Positions 11,253 to 23,200 of a stretch of DNA of 64,000 bases are shown piece after piece. Under the pieces are notes generated by a model, which was given only the letters and a program-made list of their open reading frames with translations, made no database searches and was not told the DNA's origin. The DNA lies in the NCBI GenBank assembly GCA_018398805.1, contig JAGFBZ010002568.1, positions 1 to 64,000 on the forward strand, read 5' to 3'. The DNA comes from Hirundichthys speculiger. Its lineage: Eukaryota > Chordata > Actinopteri > Beloniformes > Exocoetidae. Position numbers and translations under genes: made by a program. Position 1 is the first letter of the stretch. Each line of letters opens with the position of its first letter.

Positions 11253-14200
11253 ACAGACCTGGGACGGCCCACAGATGTGCGTCGGCCCACCGGGCATTGC
11301 CCGGTACGCCCGATGGCCAGTCCATGCCTGGTCCCTAGTATCAGTCCGGTCTGGTCCCTGGTATGGGTCCGTTCTGTTCCCTGGTATTGGTCCATGCTGG
11401 TTCCTGGTATTGGTTCGTGCTGGTCCCTGGTATCAGTTCGTGCTGGTTCCTGGTATCGGCCTGTGCTGGTTCCTGGTATCGGTCCATGCTGGTTCCTGGT
11501 ATCGGTCCGTGCTGGTTCTTTTTATCGGTCCGTTCTGTTCCTTGGTTTCAGTCCGTGCTGGTTCCTGGTATCGGTCCTAGCTGGTTCCTGGTATTGGTCA
11601 GTGCTGGTTGCTGGTATCAGTCTGTGCTGGTTCCTGGTATCAGTCCGTGCTGGTTCCTGGTATCTGCTGGTCCCTGGTATCGGTCCGTTCTGGTCCCAGG
11701 TATAGGTCCGTTCTGGTCCCTGGTATGGGTCCGTTCTGTTCCCTGGTATCAGTCCGTGCTGGTTCCTGGTAACAATCCGTGCTGGTTGCTGGTATCAGTC
11801 CATGCTGGTCCCTGGTATCAGTTCATGCTGGTTCCTGGTATCGATCTGTGCTGGTTGCTGGTATCGGTCCATGCTGGTTCCTGGTATCAGTCCGTGCTTA
11901 TTCCTGGTATCAGTACGTGCTGGTTCCCGGTATCTGTGCTGGTCCCTGGTATCGGTCCATGCTGGTTCCTGGTATCGGTCCGTGCTGGTTCCTGGTATCG
12001 GTCCCTGCTTGTTGCTGGTATCAGTACGTGCTGGTTCCCGGTATTTGTGCTGGTCCCTGGTATCGGTCCGTTCTGTTCCCTGGTATTTGTGCTGGTCCCT
12101 AGTATTGGTCCGTGCTGGTTCCTGGTATCGGTCCGTGCTGGTTCCTGGTATCGGTCCCTGCTGGTTGCTGGTATCGGTCCGTGCTGGTTCCTTGTAATGG
12201 TCCGTGCTGGTATCAGTGTCAGTCCGTGCTGGTTCCTGGTATCTGTGCTGGTCCCTGGTATTGGTCCTGGTCCCTGGTATCTGTGCTGGTCCCTGGTATT
12301 GGCCCGTTCTGGTTCCTGGTATCAGTCCGGGCTGGTCCCTGGTATTGGTCCGTTGTGGTTTCTGGTATCAGTCCATGCTGGTCCCTGGTATCGGTCCTTG
12401 CTGGTCCCTGGTATCGGTGCTAGTCCCTGGTATTGGTCCTTTCTGGTCCCTGGTATCGGTCCCTGCTGGTTCCTGGTATCAGTCCGTGCTGGTCCCTAGT
12501 ATCGGTCCGTGCTGGTTCCTGGTAGCGGTCCGTGCTGGTTCCTGGTATCGGTCCCTGCTGGTTGCTGGTATCGGTCCGTGCTGGTTCCTTGTAACGGTCC
12601 GTGCTGGTATCAGTGTCAGTCCGTGCTGGTTCCTGGTATCTGTGCTGGTCCCTGGTATTGGTCCTGTCCTTGTGCTGGTCCCTGGTATTGGCCCGTTCTG
12701 GTTCCTGGTATCAGTCCGTGCTGGTCCCTGGTATTGGTCCGTTGTGGTTTCTGGTATCAGTCCATGCTGGTCCCTGGTATCGGTCCTTTCTGGTCCCTGG
12801 TATCGGTGCTGGTCCCTGGTATTGGTCCTTTCTGGTCCCTGGTATCGGTCCCTGCTGGTTCCTGGTATCAGTCCGTGCTGGTTCCTGGTATCGGTCCTTG
12901 CTGGTCCCTGGTATCGGTGCTGGTCCCTGGTATTGGTCCTTTCTGGTCCCTGGTATCGGTCCCTGCTGGTTCCTGGTATCAGTCTGTGCTGGTCCCTGGT
13001 ATCTGTGCTGGTTCCTGGTATCGGTCCTGGTCCCTGTTATCTGTGCTGGTCCCTGGTATTGGCCCATTCTGGTCCCTGGTATCGGTCCCTGCTGGTTCCT
13101 GGTATCAGTCCCTGCTGGTTCCTGGTATCAGTCCGTGCTGGTTCCTGGTATCCGTCTGTGCTGGTCCCTGGTATCAGTCTGTGCTGGTCCCTGGTATCTG
13201 TGCTGGTCCATGATATTGGTCCCTGCTGGTCCCTGGTAACAGTCTTTGCTGGTCCCTGGTACCGGTCCCTGCTGGTCCCTGGTACCGGTCTCGCTGGTCC
13301 CTGGTACCGGTCTCGCTGGTCCCTGGTACCGGTCCGTTCTGGTCCCTAGTATCGGTCTGTTCAGGTTTCTGGTATCGGTCCATTCTGGTCCCTGGTACCG
13401 GTCTGTGCTGGTCCCTGGTATCGGTCCGTTCTGGTCCCTAGTATCGGTCTGTTCAGGTTTCTGGTATCGGTCCGTTCTGGTCACTGGTACCGGTCCCTGC
13501 TGGTCCCTGGTACCGGTCCGTTCTGGTCCCTTGTATCAGTCCGTGCTCGTCGCTTGTATCTGTGCAGGTTCCTGGTATCGGTCCATGCTTGTCCCTGGTA
13601 CCGGTCCCTTCTGGTCCCTGGTACGGTCCGTCCCTCGGTCTGGTCCTGGTACCGGTCTCGCTGGTTCCTGGTATCGGTCCATCTGGTCCCTGGTATCGGT
13701 CCATGCTGGTCCCTGGTACCGGTCTGGTCCCTGGTAAGGTCCGTGCTAGGGTACCGGTCGTGCTGGGCCTGGTATCGGTCCGTGCTGGTTGCGTTCGGTC
13801 CGTGCTGGTATCAGTGTCGTCCTGCTGGTTCCTGGTATCTGTGCTGGTCCCTGGTCCCTGGTCCTGGTCCCTGGGTCCCTGGTATGGTCCCTGCTGGTCC
13901 CTGGGTCCATGCTGGTCCTGGTATCGGTTGCTGTCCCTGGTATCGGTGCTAGTCCATGGTATTGGTCCTTTCTGGTCCCTGGTATCGGTCCCTGCTGGTT
14001 CCTGGTATCAGTCCGTCTGGTCCCTAGTATCGGTCCGTGCTGGTTCCTGGTAGCGGTCCGTGTGGTTCCTGGTAGGGCTGGTTGCTGGTATCCCGTGCTG
14101 GTTCTTGGTCCCGTGCAGTGTCAGTGTGGGTTCCTGGTCTGTGCTGGTCCTGGTATTGGTCCTGGTCCCTGGTATCGTGTGGTCCCTGGTATTGGCTTTG

Positions 14201-17200
14201 GCTGTTCCTGGTATCCTGGTCCCTGGTATTGGTCCGTTGGTCTGGTATCAGTTGCTGTCCCTGGTATCGGTCCCTGGTATCAGTGCTGTGGTCCCTGGTA
14301 TGGTCCTTTGGTCGGTCCCTGCTGGTTCTGGTATCAGTCTGGTTCCTGTATCGGTCCTTGCTGGTCCCTGGTATCGGTGCTGGTCCCTGGTATTGGTCCT
14401 TTCTGGTCCCTGGTATCGGTCCCTGCTGGTTCCTGGTATCAGTCTGTGCTGGTCCCTGTATCTGTGCTGGTTCTGGTTCGGTCCGGGTCCCTGGTAATCT
14501 GTGCTGGTCCCTGGTATTGGCCCATTCCTGGTCCCTGGTATCGGTCCCTGCTGGTTCCTGTCCCCCTGCTGTTCCTGGTATCAGTCCGTGCTGGTTCCTG
14601 GTATCCCTGGTGGCTGGTCCCTGGTATCTGTCTGGTGCTCGGTCCCTGGCTGGTCCCTGTACCGGTCCCTGCTGGTCCCGGTACGTCTCGCTGGTCCCTG
14701 TACCGGTCCCGCTGGTCCTGGTACGGTCTCGCTGGTCCTTGTTCCGGTCTCCCCTGGGTTCTGTCTGGTCCCTGGTCTGGTCCTGGTACCGGTCACTCCG
14801 GTCCGGTCGTCTGGTCCCTGTATCGGTCTGCTGGTCCCTGGTACCGGTCCCTCGCTGGTCCCTGGTATCAGGGTCTTGCGGTCCTGGTCCGGTCCATGCT
14901 GGTCCCTGGTACCGGTCTCGCTGGTCCCTGGTACCGGTCCTCTGTTCCCCTGGTACCGGTCCGGTCCCTGGTACGGTACGGTCCCTGGTGCCCTGCTGCT
15001 CCCTGGTCTCACCAGAACTCCTCGTCCTCAGGCTCTATAAGTCTACCATCTCTTGTGGAGGTCGGAGCAGAGAACGTCCAGACGGCTGATTACTTCAAAG
15101 GCGTCGGTGAGTTTCAGACAGGAGCCCCAGGTGAGTGACAGGTGAGGAACAGGTGTTCTCAGAGTCACCTGGTGCTGCTCCTCCTCCTCTCTGCAGCCTC
15201 CTTCCTCATCGTCAGCATCGGGGGGACTCTGGTGGGTCTGGTCTTCGCCGTCATCCTGGGCTTCGTGACTCGTTTCACCAAGAAGGTTCGCATCATCGAG
15301 CCGCTCTTCGTGTTCCTGCTGGTCTACCTGGCGTACCTGACGGCCGAGCTGTTCTCGCTGTCCGCCATCCTGTCGTGAGTGTTTCCCTTCAACATGGACA
15401 CGTTTCAGAAAAGCCACTCAGCATTTAGGACTTTGTAAAGTTACATATGCACGAATTAAATCTACATTTCCCACTTTATTCACCTGCAGATTTGCAGGAA
15501 AGTTTTAAATTTAAACTTCAACGATTTCTGAAAATAAGAAGTGGGTCTTCAAACGAGATAAAAACACTCCAACTAAGGAAAAACGTTCTCAAAACAAGTG
15601 AAAAAATTTCACTTAGTAAGATTTCTTAAATTAAGATTGTAGGAACACTTGTTTCTAGATTTAAAAAAGGTATAATTTGTTATTGAATCTTAAAACAAGA
15701 TTTATTTTGATGAGGAGAGGAGGAAAAACAAAAAACATCTTATTTTAAGTGTTAATTGTCTCATTTCATCTCTGCCTGTTTGAGACAAAAAAGTAAAGTT
15801 TTACTTGATATAAGATTATACTGAGACTTAAAATAAGAAAGTAATTATTAAAACAAGAAAAACTATCTAACACTTCTAAATGTAAGTTTTTGTTTCTTGG
15901 TAAGAACCAAATAATTTGCAGTGTATAAACACAGAATTTAGGACATAAACTCGCAAATCTGCAAAATAAAGATAATATAGAATCACTAAAATAAGGTGAG
16001 AATTTCAGAAAAAAAGAAGAAAAGTCAACATTTCTGACTTTATAATAACCGTAATAACCAGCTGAAAGCTAAAGGTTTCGGACTGAAAGGAGCCCGGCAG
16101 AAACCTGAAACGGTCCAGGTTGGACCCGTAAACACGTTTCCTACAGATCAGTCCAACATTTCTTTTTTTTTTATTATATTTTTTATTAAGTTCCAGACCT
16201 CTATAACATTTCAACAAAGAAAATAAGTATAATATCCCCAACCCTGGCAAGAAAAGAAATAAATAAATCAAATCAAATCAAATATAAATAAATAAAATAA
16301 ATAGAGATAAATAAATAAATAAGAAAAATAATAACATAAAATCATCATCACAGCAGTGCATAATTTACAAAAAGTTTAAAGTCAATCAACAATGTATGGA
16401 TCCATATACATCCATAACAATGTTTCAGCTGCAAGTATTTAAAAAAATGTTTTCTTGGAATTTTATATTTCTCACAGAGCTGCATAAATGACAGCAGGTT
16501 GCCTTCTACATATAAATCAGAAATGTTTTTAACACCTTTATGGAACCACGTCTTAAATCCACCATCTGTTGGCCCAGTCCAACAATTCCAACTAAAAATA
16601 GCAACATTTCTTCAGAAAGTCACACATTTATGAAAAAGATCCAGACGTTCTGTTTCTGACATTCATCAGAATTTTTATTAACTTGATACTTGAAAATGTA
16701 TAAAAGAAAATTCAAACATTTTAACTTTCTAACGTCAGATCTGTGAAAGAGTCCAGCCTTGGTCAGAACTGGGCCTCATAAACGTGTGAGCAGAACCCCC
16801 AGAACCCCCTCTGGGGGCCACAGCGCCCCATTAACTCTGCTCTCCTCTGCCTTCACCCAGAATGACCTTCTGCGGCATCGGAGCCAATAAGTACGTGGAG
16901 GCAAACATCTCCCAGAAGTCCCGGACCACCGTCAAGTACACCATGAAGACCCTGGCCAGCATCGCCGAGACCATCATCTTCATCTTCCTGGGGATCTCGG
17001 CGGTGGACAAGTCCAAGTGGGCCTGGGACACGGGCCTGGTGTCCTGCACCCTGGTCTTCATCTTCGTTTTCAGAGCTGTGGGTCAGTGGCTCCGCCTCCT
17101 TTCTGGAGACAGTCAGCTTCCACAGAGTATTCCACAGGGTATTTACAGGAAAGCTCCGCCCCCTGAGGCAGGAAAGCTCCGCCCTCTGAGGCTCTCATTG

Positions 17201-20200
17201 CTCTCATGTTACACTTCCTGGAATGGTAGCATGACAACCTGGAGGTGTCATCCTGGAGAGGTCTGGAGACATCCTGGAGAAGTCTGGAGACATCCTGGAG
17301 GAGTCTGGAGTCATCCTGGAGGAGTCTGGAGACATCCTGAAGAGTCTGGAGACAACCTGGAGGAGTCTGGAGACATCCTGGAGGAGTCTGGAGACAACCT
17401 GGAGGAGTCTGTCTGGAGACATCCTGGAGGGAGGAGGAGTCTGGAGACACCTGGAGAGGTCTGGAGACATCCTGGAGTCTCTGGAGAACCTGGAGGAGTC
17501 TGGAGTCATCCTGGAGGTTCTGGAAGTCAACCTGGAGGAGTCTGGAGTCAACCTGGAGATCTGGAGACAACCTGGAGAGTCCTGGAGACATCCTGGAGAA
17601 TCTGGGACAACCTGGAGGAGTCTGGTCTGGAGACAACCTGGAGGAGTCTGGAGACATCCTGGAGGAGTCTGGAGACATCCTGGAGAGGTCTGGAGAACCT
17701 GGAGGAGTCTGGAGTCTGAGGAGAGTCCTGGAGAGGTCTGGAGACAACCTGGAGGAGTCTGGAGACATCCTGGAGGAGTCTGGAGACAACCTGAAGTAGT
17801 CTGGAGACATCCTGGAGAGGTCTGGTGACATCCTGGAGGAGTCTGGAGTCATCCTGGAGACATCCTGGAGAGGTCTGGAGACATCCTGGAGGAGTCTGGA
17901 GTCATCCTGGAGGAGTCTGGAGACAACCTGGAGGAGTCTGGAGACATCCTGGAGGAGTCTGGAGACATCCTGGAGAGGTCTGGAGAACCTGGAGGAGTCT
18001 GGAGTCATCCTGGAGAGGTCTGGAGACAACCTGGAGGAGTCTGGAGACATCCTGGAGGAGTCTGGAGACAACCTGGAGAAGTCTGGAGACATCCTGGAGA
18101 GGTCTGGTGACATCCTGGAGGAATCTGGAGACAACCTGGAGGAGTCTGGAGACATCCTGGAGGAGTCTGGAGACATCCTGGAGAGGTCTGGAGACATCCT
18201 GGAGAGGTCTGGAGACATCCTGGAGGAGTCTGGAGTCATCCTGGAGGAGTCTGGAGACAACCTGGAGGAGTCTGGAGACATCTTGGGGGAGTCTGGAGAC
18301 ATCCTGGAGGAGTCTGGAAATGTCCTGTAGGAGTCTGGAGACATCCTGGAGAGGTCTGGAAATGTCCTGGAGACGTCTGGAGACAACCTGGAGGAGTCTG
18401 GAGACAGCCTGGAAGATCCTGGAAATGTCCTGGAGGAGTCTTAATGGAAGAATGGGGAAAGAAGTCAAATCCAGAACTGTCCTATTTTTCTGGACTGTCT
18501 CACGGGTCTGAAATATAAAACTGGATGACTGTTGAGATGAAGTCCAGCTGCGTAGCTCGGTGGGTGAAGCAGGCGTCCATGGAGGGAAGCTGCTGCAGGT
18601 TGGACTCTCTCTGCTCCAGATTCCTGTCCCCTCTTCGGTGTAATTAAAGCAGCTAAAAACAGAAACAGTCTTGAGTAAAGAAAGAAAAGTCAAAGTGAAC
18701 TGTGTTCTGTATTAACTGAAGAACCTTGATCACCTTCATCCTCCACCCTCAGGTGTGGTGGGGCAGACCTGGATCCTGAACCGCTTCCGCCTCGTCCCGC
18801 TGGACAGGATTGACCAGGTGGTGATGTCGTATGGCGGCCTGCGGGGGGCAGTGGCGTTTGCTCTGGTGGTGCTGCTGGACGGCGAGCGGGTCAAAGCCAA
18901 GGACTACTTTGTGGCAACAACGATCGTGGTCGTCTTCTTCACCGTCATGTTCCAGGTGCGAGCGCCGCCTCACATCCGTCACATAAAGTCCTCCTCTTAT
19001 TTTTGTTAGTGATTTTAGTTTGTTCACCTCTAATGTTTGGGCCAGTAGTCAGTTTGCAGGAAGTTCTGGACTCTTTCTGAGTGGCTGCTAATTCAGGAGC
19101 GTCGCTACTGCACTGTAAAAAAAATTGTAATATAACAGAATTTTACCGTCTATTTTACAGATTTTTTTCTGTATTTTTAAAATAACATTTAATTTACAAA
19201 AATTAAATGGTATTTTGTGATTTTATTTTATTTTATTTTAATGTGATTTTACATGTCAAATGTAAAATAACATTAAATCACTGTAACTGTGAAAACACAC
19301 AATATTTCTGTTCTTTTACAAAAAAAACATTAGAAATACATATATTTATTGTTAAAATACGTCTGTTATTTAAGGGAATAAACTGTAAAATTCAACTTAA
19401 AACTAAAAATCATTTAAAATTACTGAGGAATTAATAGTAAAATCCTAATTTTACTATAATTTCTTTGTTAATTGACTAATATTTTCATTGAAAATAACTA
19501 GACTTACTCTCATTTCTAGATGGTAACATTTATTAACACTATATAAATAAAATTATTATTAATGATATTTATTTTGAAAGGCCATCTAAAGAGACGTAGG
19601 GAAAGGGGAAAGCTTGAGAGGGTGAATAATTAATTATTATTAATTAAATTAATAAAAAGGTGAATAATAAAGAGTTGGACTTGCTGATGGAGCATCAGCT
19701 CTACCAGGGAGCTGCAATTTAATGCTTTCAATAAAGCATTTCTCTGATAGATATACTGCTAGTGATCTGGCAGGTCCTTTTGGGTCGTTTCCCAGCATCC
19801 TTTGCAGCCCTGGTTGTTTAGGTGCTTATCTGTGTGTATTTGTTAGCTATTTGATTTAATGCTGCCATGTAAAGTCTGTTGCTGGTTTGACCCCCCCCCC
19901 CCCTTTACATTTAACATGTTAATTTGTGTCACCCTGATTTAAGTCTGTCTGTGTTCGTATTAGTAACCGTGAGTTTGTTTATTAAAGTGTGTAAAAAGAA
20001 AAATTGTGCTGAGCAAAAACAGGGAGTTGATGAAATCCTCCGTTTAGCTAGCGCCATGACTGTCAGGTGTTGCAGACCAGGATCCACTACAATACAAAGG
20101 CTACAGTCCTTAAAATTGTAGCAATTTTAAACCCAATATCTAGTTTTACAACAGTTTTTTGACATGTTTTGAAAGATGAATCACATTATTTTTTGTGTCA

Positions 20201-23200
20201 TATAGTGTTATATTACATCAAACACAAATTATTATACAACTCCTTTACAGAAAATGTCATTGAAAGCAGTTATCGTATTGGCCCGAATATAGGACGACTC
20301 TGATTATAAGACGACCCCTATTTTTCAAATATCATTTTGAGAAAATTAAAATATGATGAAGACAATAAAGTTATTCATAAAACAACTTTTTATTGTACAA
20401 TTACTATAGAAAAAAACTCATTCTGCTGTATTGTTAAACATTTTAATGATCTCATCTTTTTTAGGTTCCATACTTGTGTATCGGATTTCCATATTTAAGA
20501 TCAAGGTATGGAACTAATTAATAAACTGTGTTCTCTTAAAATCTGAGAATCTGACCCTGAATAAGCTACAACCATGGAGTTAAATAACTGCAGAACTATC
20601 AAAGTCGAGTTTTATTCAAGAACAACATAAATAATTCAGTCTGTAAAAAACTAATTCTGGACAAAACTTTCAAAGCCCTTCGCTTGAGTCGGCCGCGTGG
20701 TTCCTCCGTTCTTACTGGTTACCTCGGTGCAGCTCCATCTAGTGGCTCAGATGTGTAATTACAATAGAAAAGTCTAGTCCTTGATTATAAGACCAACCCC
20801 CATTTTTGAGAATATGATTTCTCGAATAAAATATCATCCTATATTCGGGCCAATACGGTAATAACAGCACATTTCTGTAAATTTAAGCATTATTATTCAT
20901 AATACAGCATTTACTTACCATATTTCTAGGTCATTTAATTGTTTTAAAATGTGAAAATGTTTCTAATTAAATGTTAAAAACAACCTGAAGCAAAGCAAAG
21001 CAATGAAGCAAAATCTTGTTAAAATTACAACTACAAACTGTATTTTAATTACGGAAAAAAATTGTATTTTTATGAGAAAGTATTTTTCTGGCGCCCAGCT
21101 GCTGGAAAATTGCAGGGTTTTTTTTATGATTTACGATTTTTTTTTTTTTTTTTTTACAGTGTGGGGTCTCTGGTTTTGAAAAGGGTTCAGGAGAAGTTTT
21201 TGTTCAGTTCCTTTCCTGGTTCCTTTATACCCGACCAGGACTCATCTGATCCTGTTCTGGTTCTGGTTCTGGTTTCAGGGTCTGACCATCAAACCGCTGG
21301 TGAAGTGGCTCAAGGTTCCCCGAGCCACCAACAGGAAGCCGACCATCAACGAGGAGATCCACGAGAGAGTGACGTCACTTCCTCTTCCTCCACCTCTCCT
21401 CCTCCTCCTCCTCCTCCACCTCTCCTCCTCCTCCTCCTCTTCCTCCACCTCTCCTCCTCCTCCTCCTCCTCCTCCTCCTCTTCTTCCACCTCTCCTCCTC
21501 CTCCTCCTCCTCTTCCTCCACCTCTTCTTCTCCCTCCTCCTTTTCGCCTCCCTCCTCTCCTCCTCCTCCTCCCTCCTCCGCTCTCCTCTCCCCTCTTCCT
21601 CGAGGAGAATCCTCGAGAGAGTGACCTCACTTCCTCTCTCCTCCCTCCTCTCCTCCTCCTTCCTCCTCCTCCTCCTCCTCTCCTCCGCCTCCCCTCTTCC
21701 TTCCTCCGCCTCGCTCCCCTCCTCCTCCTCCTCCTCCTCTCTTCCACTCTCCTCCTCCTCCTCCCCTCCTCCTCTTTCCCCACCTCTTCTTCTCCTCCTC
21801 CTTGTTCGCCTCCACCTCTCCTCCTCCTCCTCCTCCTCTTCCTCCACCTCTTCCTCGAGGAATCCACGAGAGATTGACCTCACTCTTCCTCCACCTCCTC
21901 CTCCCCCTCCTCCTCCTCCTCCTCCCTTCCCCCACCTCTTCTCCTCCTCCTCCTCCCCCTCTCCTCCACTCTCTCTTCTCCTCCCTCCTCTTCCTCCTCT
22001 CCTCCACTCCTCCTCCTCTCCTCCTCCTCTTCCTCTTCTCCACCTCTTCTCTCCCTCTCTCCTCTACCTCTCCTCCTCCTCCTCCTCTTCCTCCACCTCT
22101 TCTCCTCCTCCTCCTCCTCTTCCTCCACCTCTCCTCCTCCTCCCTCCTCTCTTCCTCCACCTCTCCTCCTCCTCCTCTTCCTCTTCCTCCACCTCTTCTC
22201 CTCCTCCTCCTCTTCCTCCACCTCTTCTCTTTCTCCTCTCTCTCCTCCTCCCCTCCTCCACCTCTCTCCCCTCCTCCTCCTCCTCCTCCCTCTCTCCTCC
22301 TCCTCCTCCTCTCCTCCTCCTCCTCCTCCTCCTCCTCCTCCTCCTCCTCCTCCTCCTCCGCCTCCTCCTCTCTCCTCTCCTCCTCCTCCTCCTCCCTCCT
22401 CCTCCTCCTCCTCCACCGCTGTGTTAACCTGTATCCGACCTGTGTTTCAGGCGTTCGACCACATCCTGACTGCAGTGGAGGACATCGCAGGACTGCAGGG
22501 CTACCACCACTGGAGAGACAAGTGAGTCCACCCACGTCCTCGTAACATGACGGGCAGAACCCAGAAACCCGATTCATCCTCAGGACCGTCCGTGTGTCCG
22601 TCCAGGTGGGAGCAGTTTGATAAGAACTACCTGAGTAAGCTGCTGCTGAGGAAGTCGGTGTACAGGAAGAGCGAACTTTGGGAGGCTTACCAGAAGATCA
22701 ACATCAGAGACGCCATCAGCGTCATCGACCAGGTGAGACACCTGTGGTTCAACTCAAACTGGAACCACAGAACCGGTACTGGTTTTCCACGAGGACTGCT
22801 TGACCCAACAAAGCGGGTCACATAAAAGACGAGAATACAAATGCAATTTAGGTCAAACCCAATGAGCAACCACCACTCACTTCCCGCTAATTCTGGACAG
22901 CCGACGCTGGTTGAGCGCTAGCTCTGGGTAGCTGGTTGAGCGCTAGCTCTGGGTAGCTGGTTGAGCGCTAGCTCTGGGTAGCTGGTAGAGCAATAGCTCT
23001 GGGTAGCTGGTTCAGCGCTAGCTCTGGGTAGCTGGTTCAGTGCTAGCTCTGGGTAGCTGGTTGAGCACTAGCTCTGGGTAGCTGGTTGAGCACTAGCTCT
23101 GGGTAGCTGGTTGAGCACTAGCTCTGGGTAGCTGGTTGAGCGCTAGCTCTGGGTAGCTGGTTCAACGCTACCTCTGGGTAGCTGGTTCAACGCTACCTCT

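Larger units (their letters stand above)
9838..15005. repeat. Minisatellite 4, 23-bp unit, interrupted by two transposons
   Basis: Array of TGGTATCGGTCCGTGCTGGTT plus two bases (23 bp) with many variants (ATCAGTCC, CCCTGGTATTGG, GGTACCGG). Segments are 9,838-10,179, 10,820-10,959 and 11,331-15,005, split by two DNA transposons. From 11.3 to about 13.6 kb the units are regular. From 13.6 to 15.0 kb they lose single bases of G and C runs and become ragged right up to exon B. Confidence 0.93.

Noticed and set aside
11363..15138. Frames of up to about 450 residues in the 23-bp array
   Set aside because: 69 bp is three units, so frames stay open by chance; the only real coding part is exon B at 15,032-15,106.
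15142..15378. Exon C as an independent small membrane protein
   Set aside because: Its splice sites and phase join it to slc9a5 exons B and D.
21300..22577. Ser-Pro-Leu-rich and Glu-Arg-rich frames
   Set aside because: Translations of the (CCT)n intron; the exons on both sides splice across it in phase.
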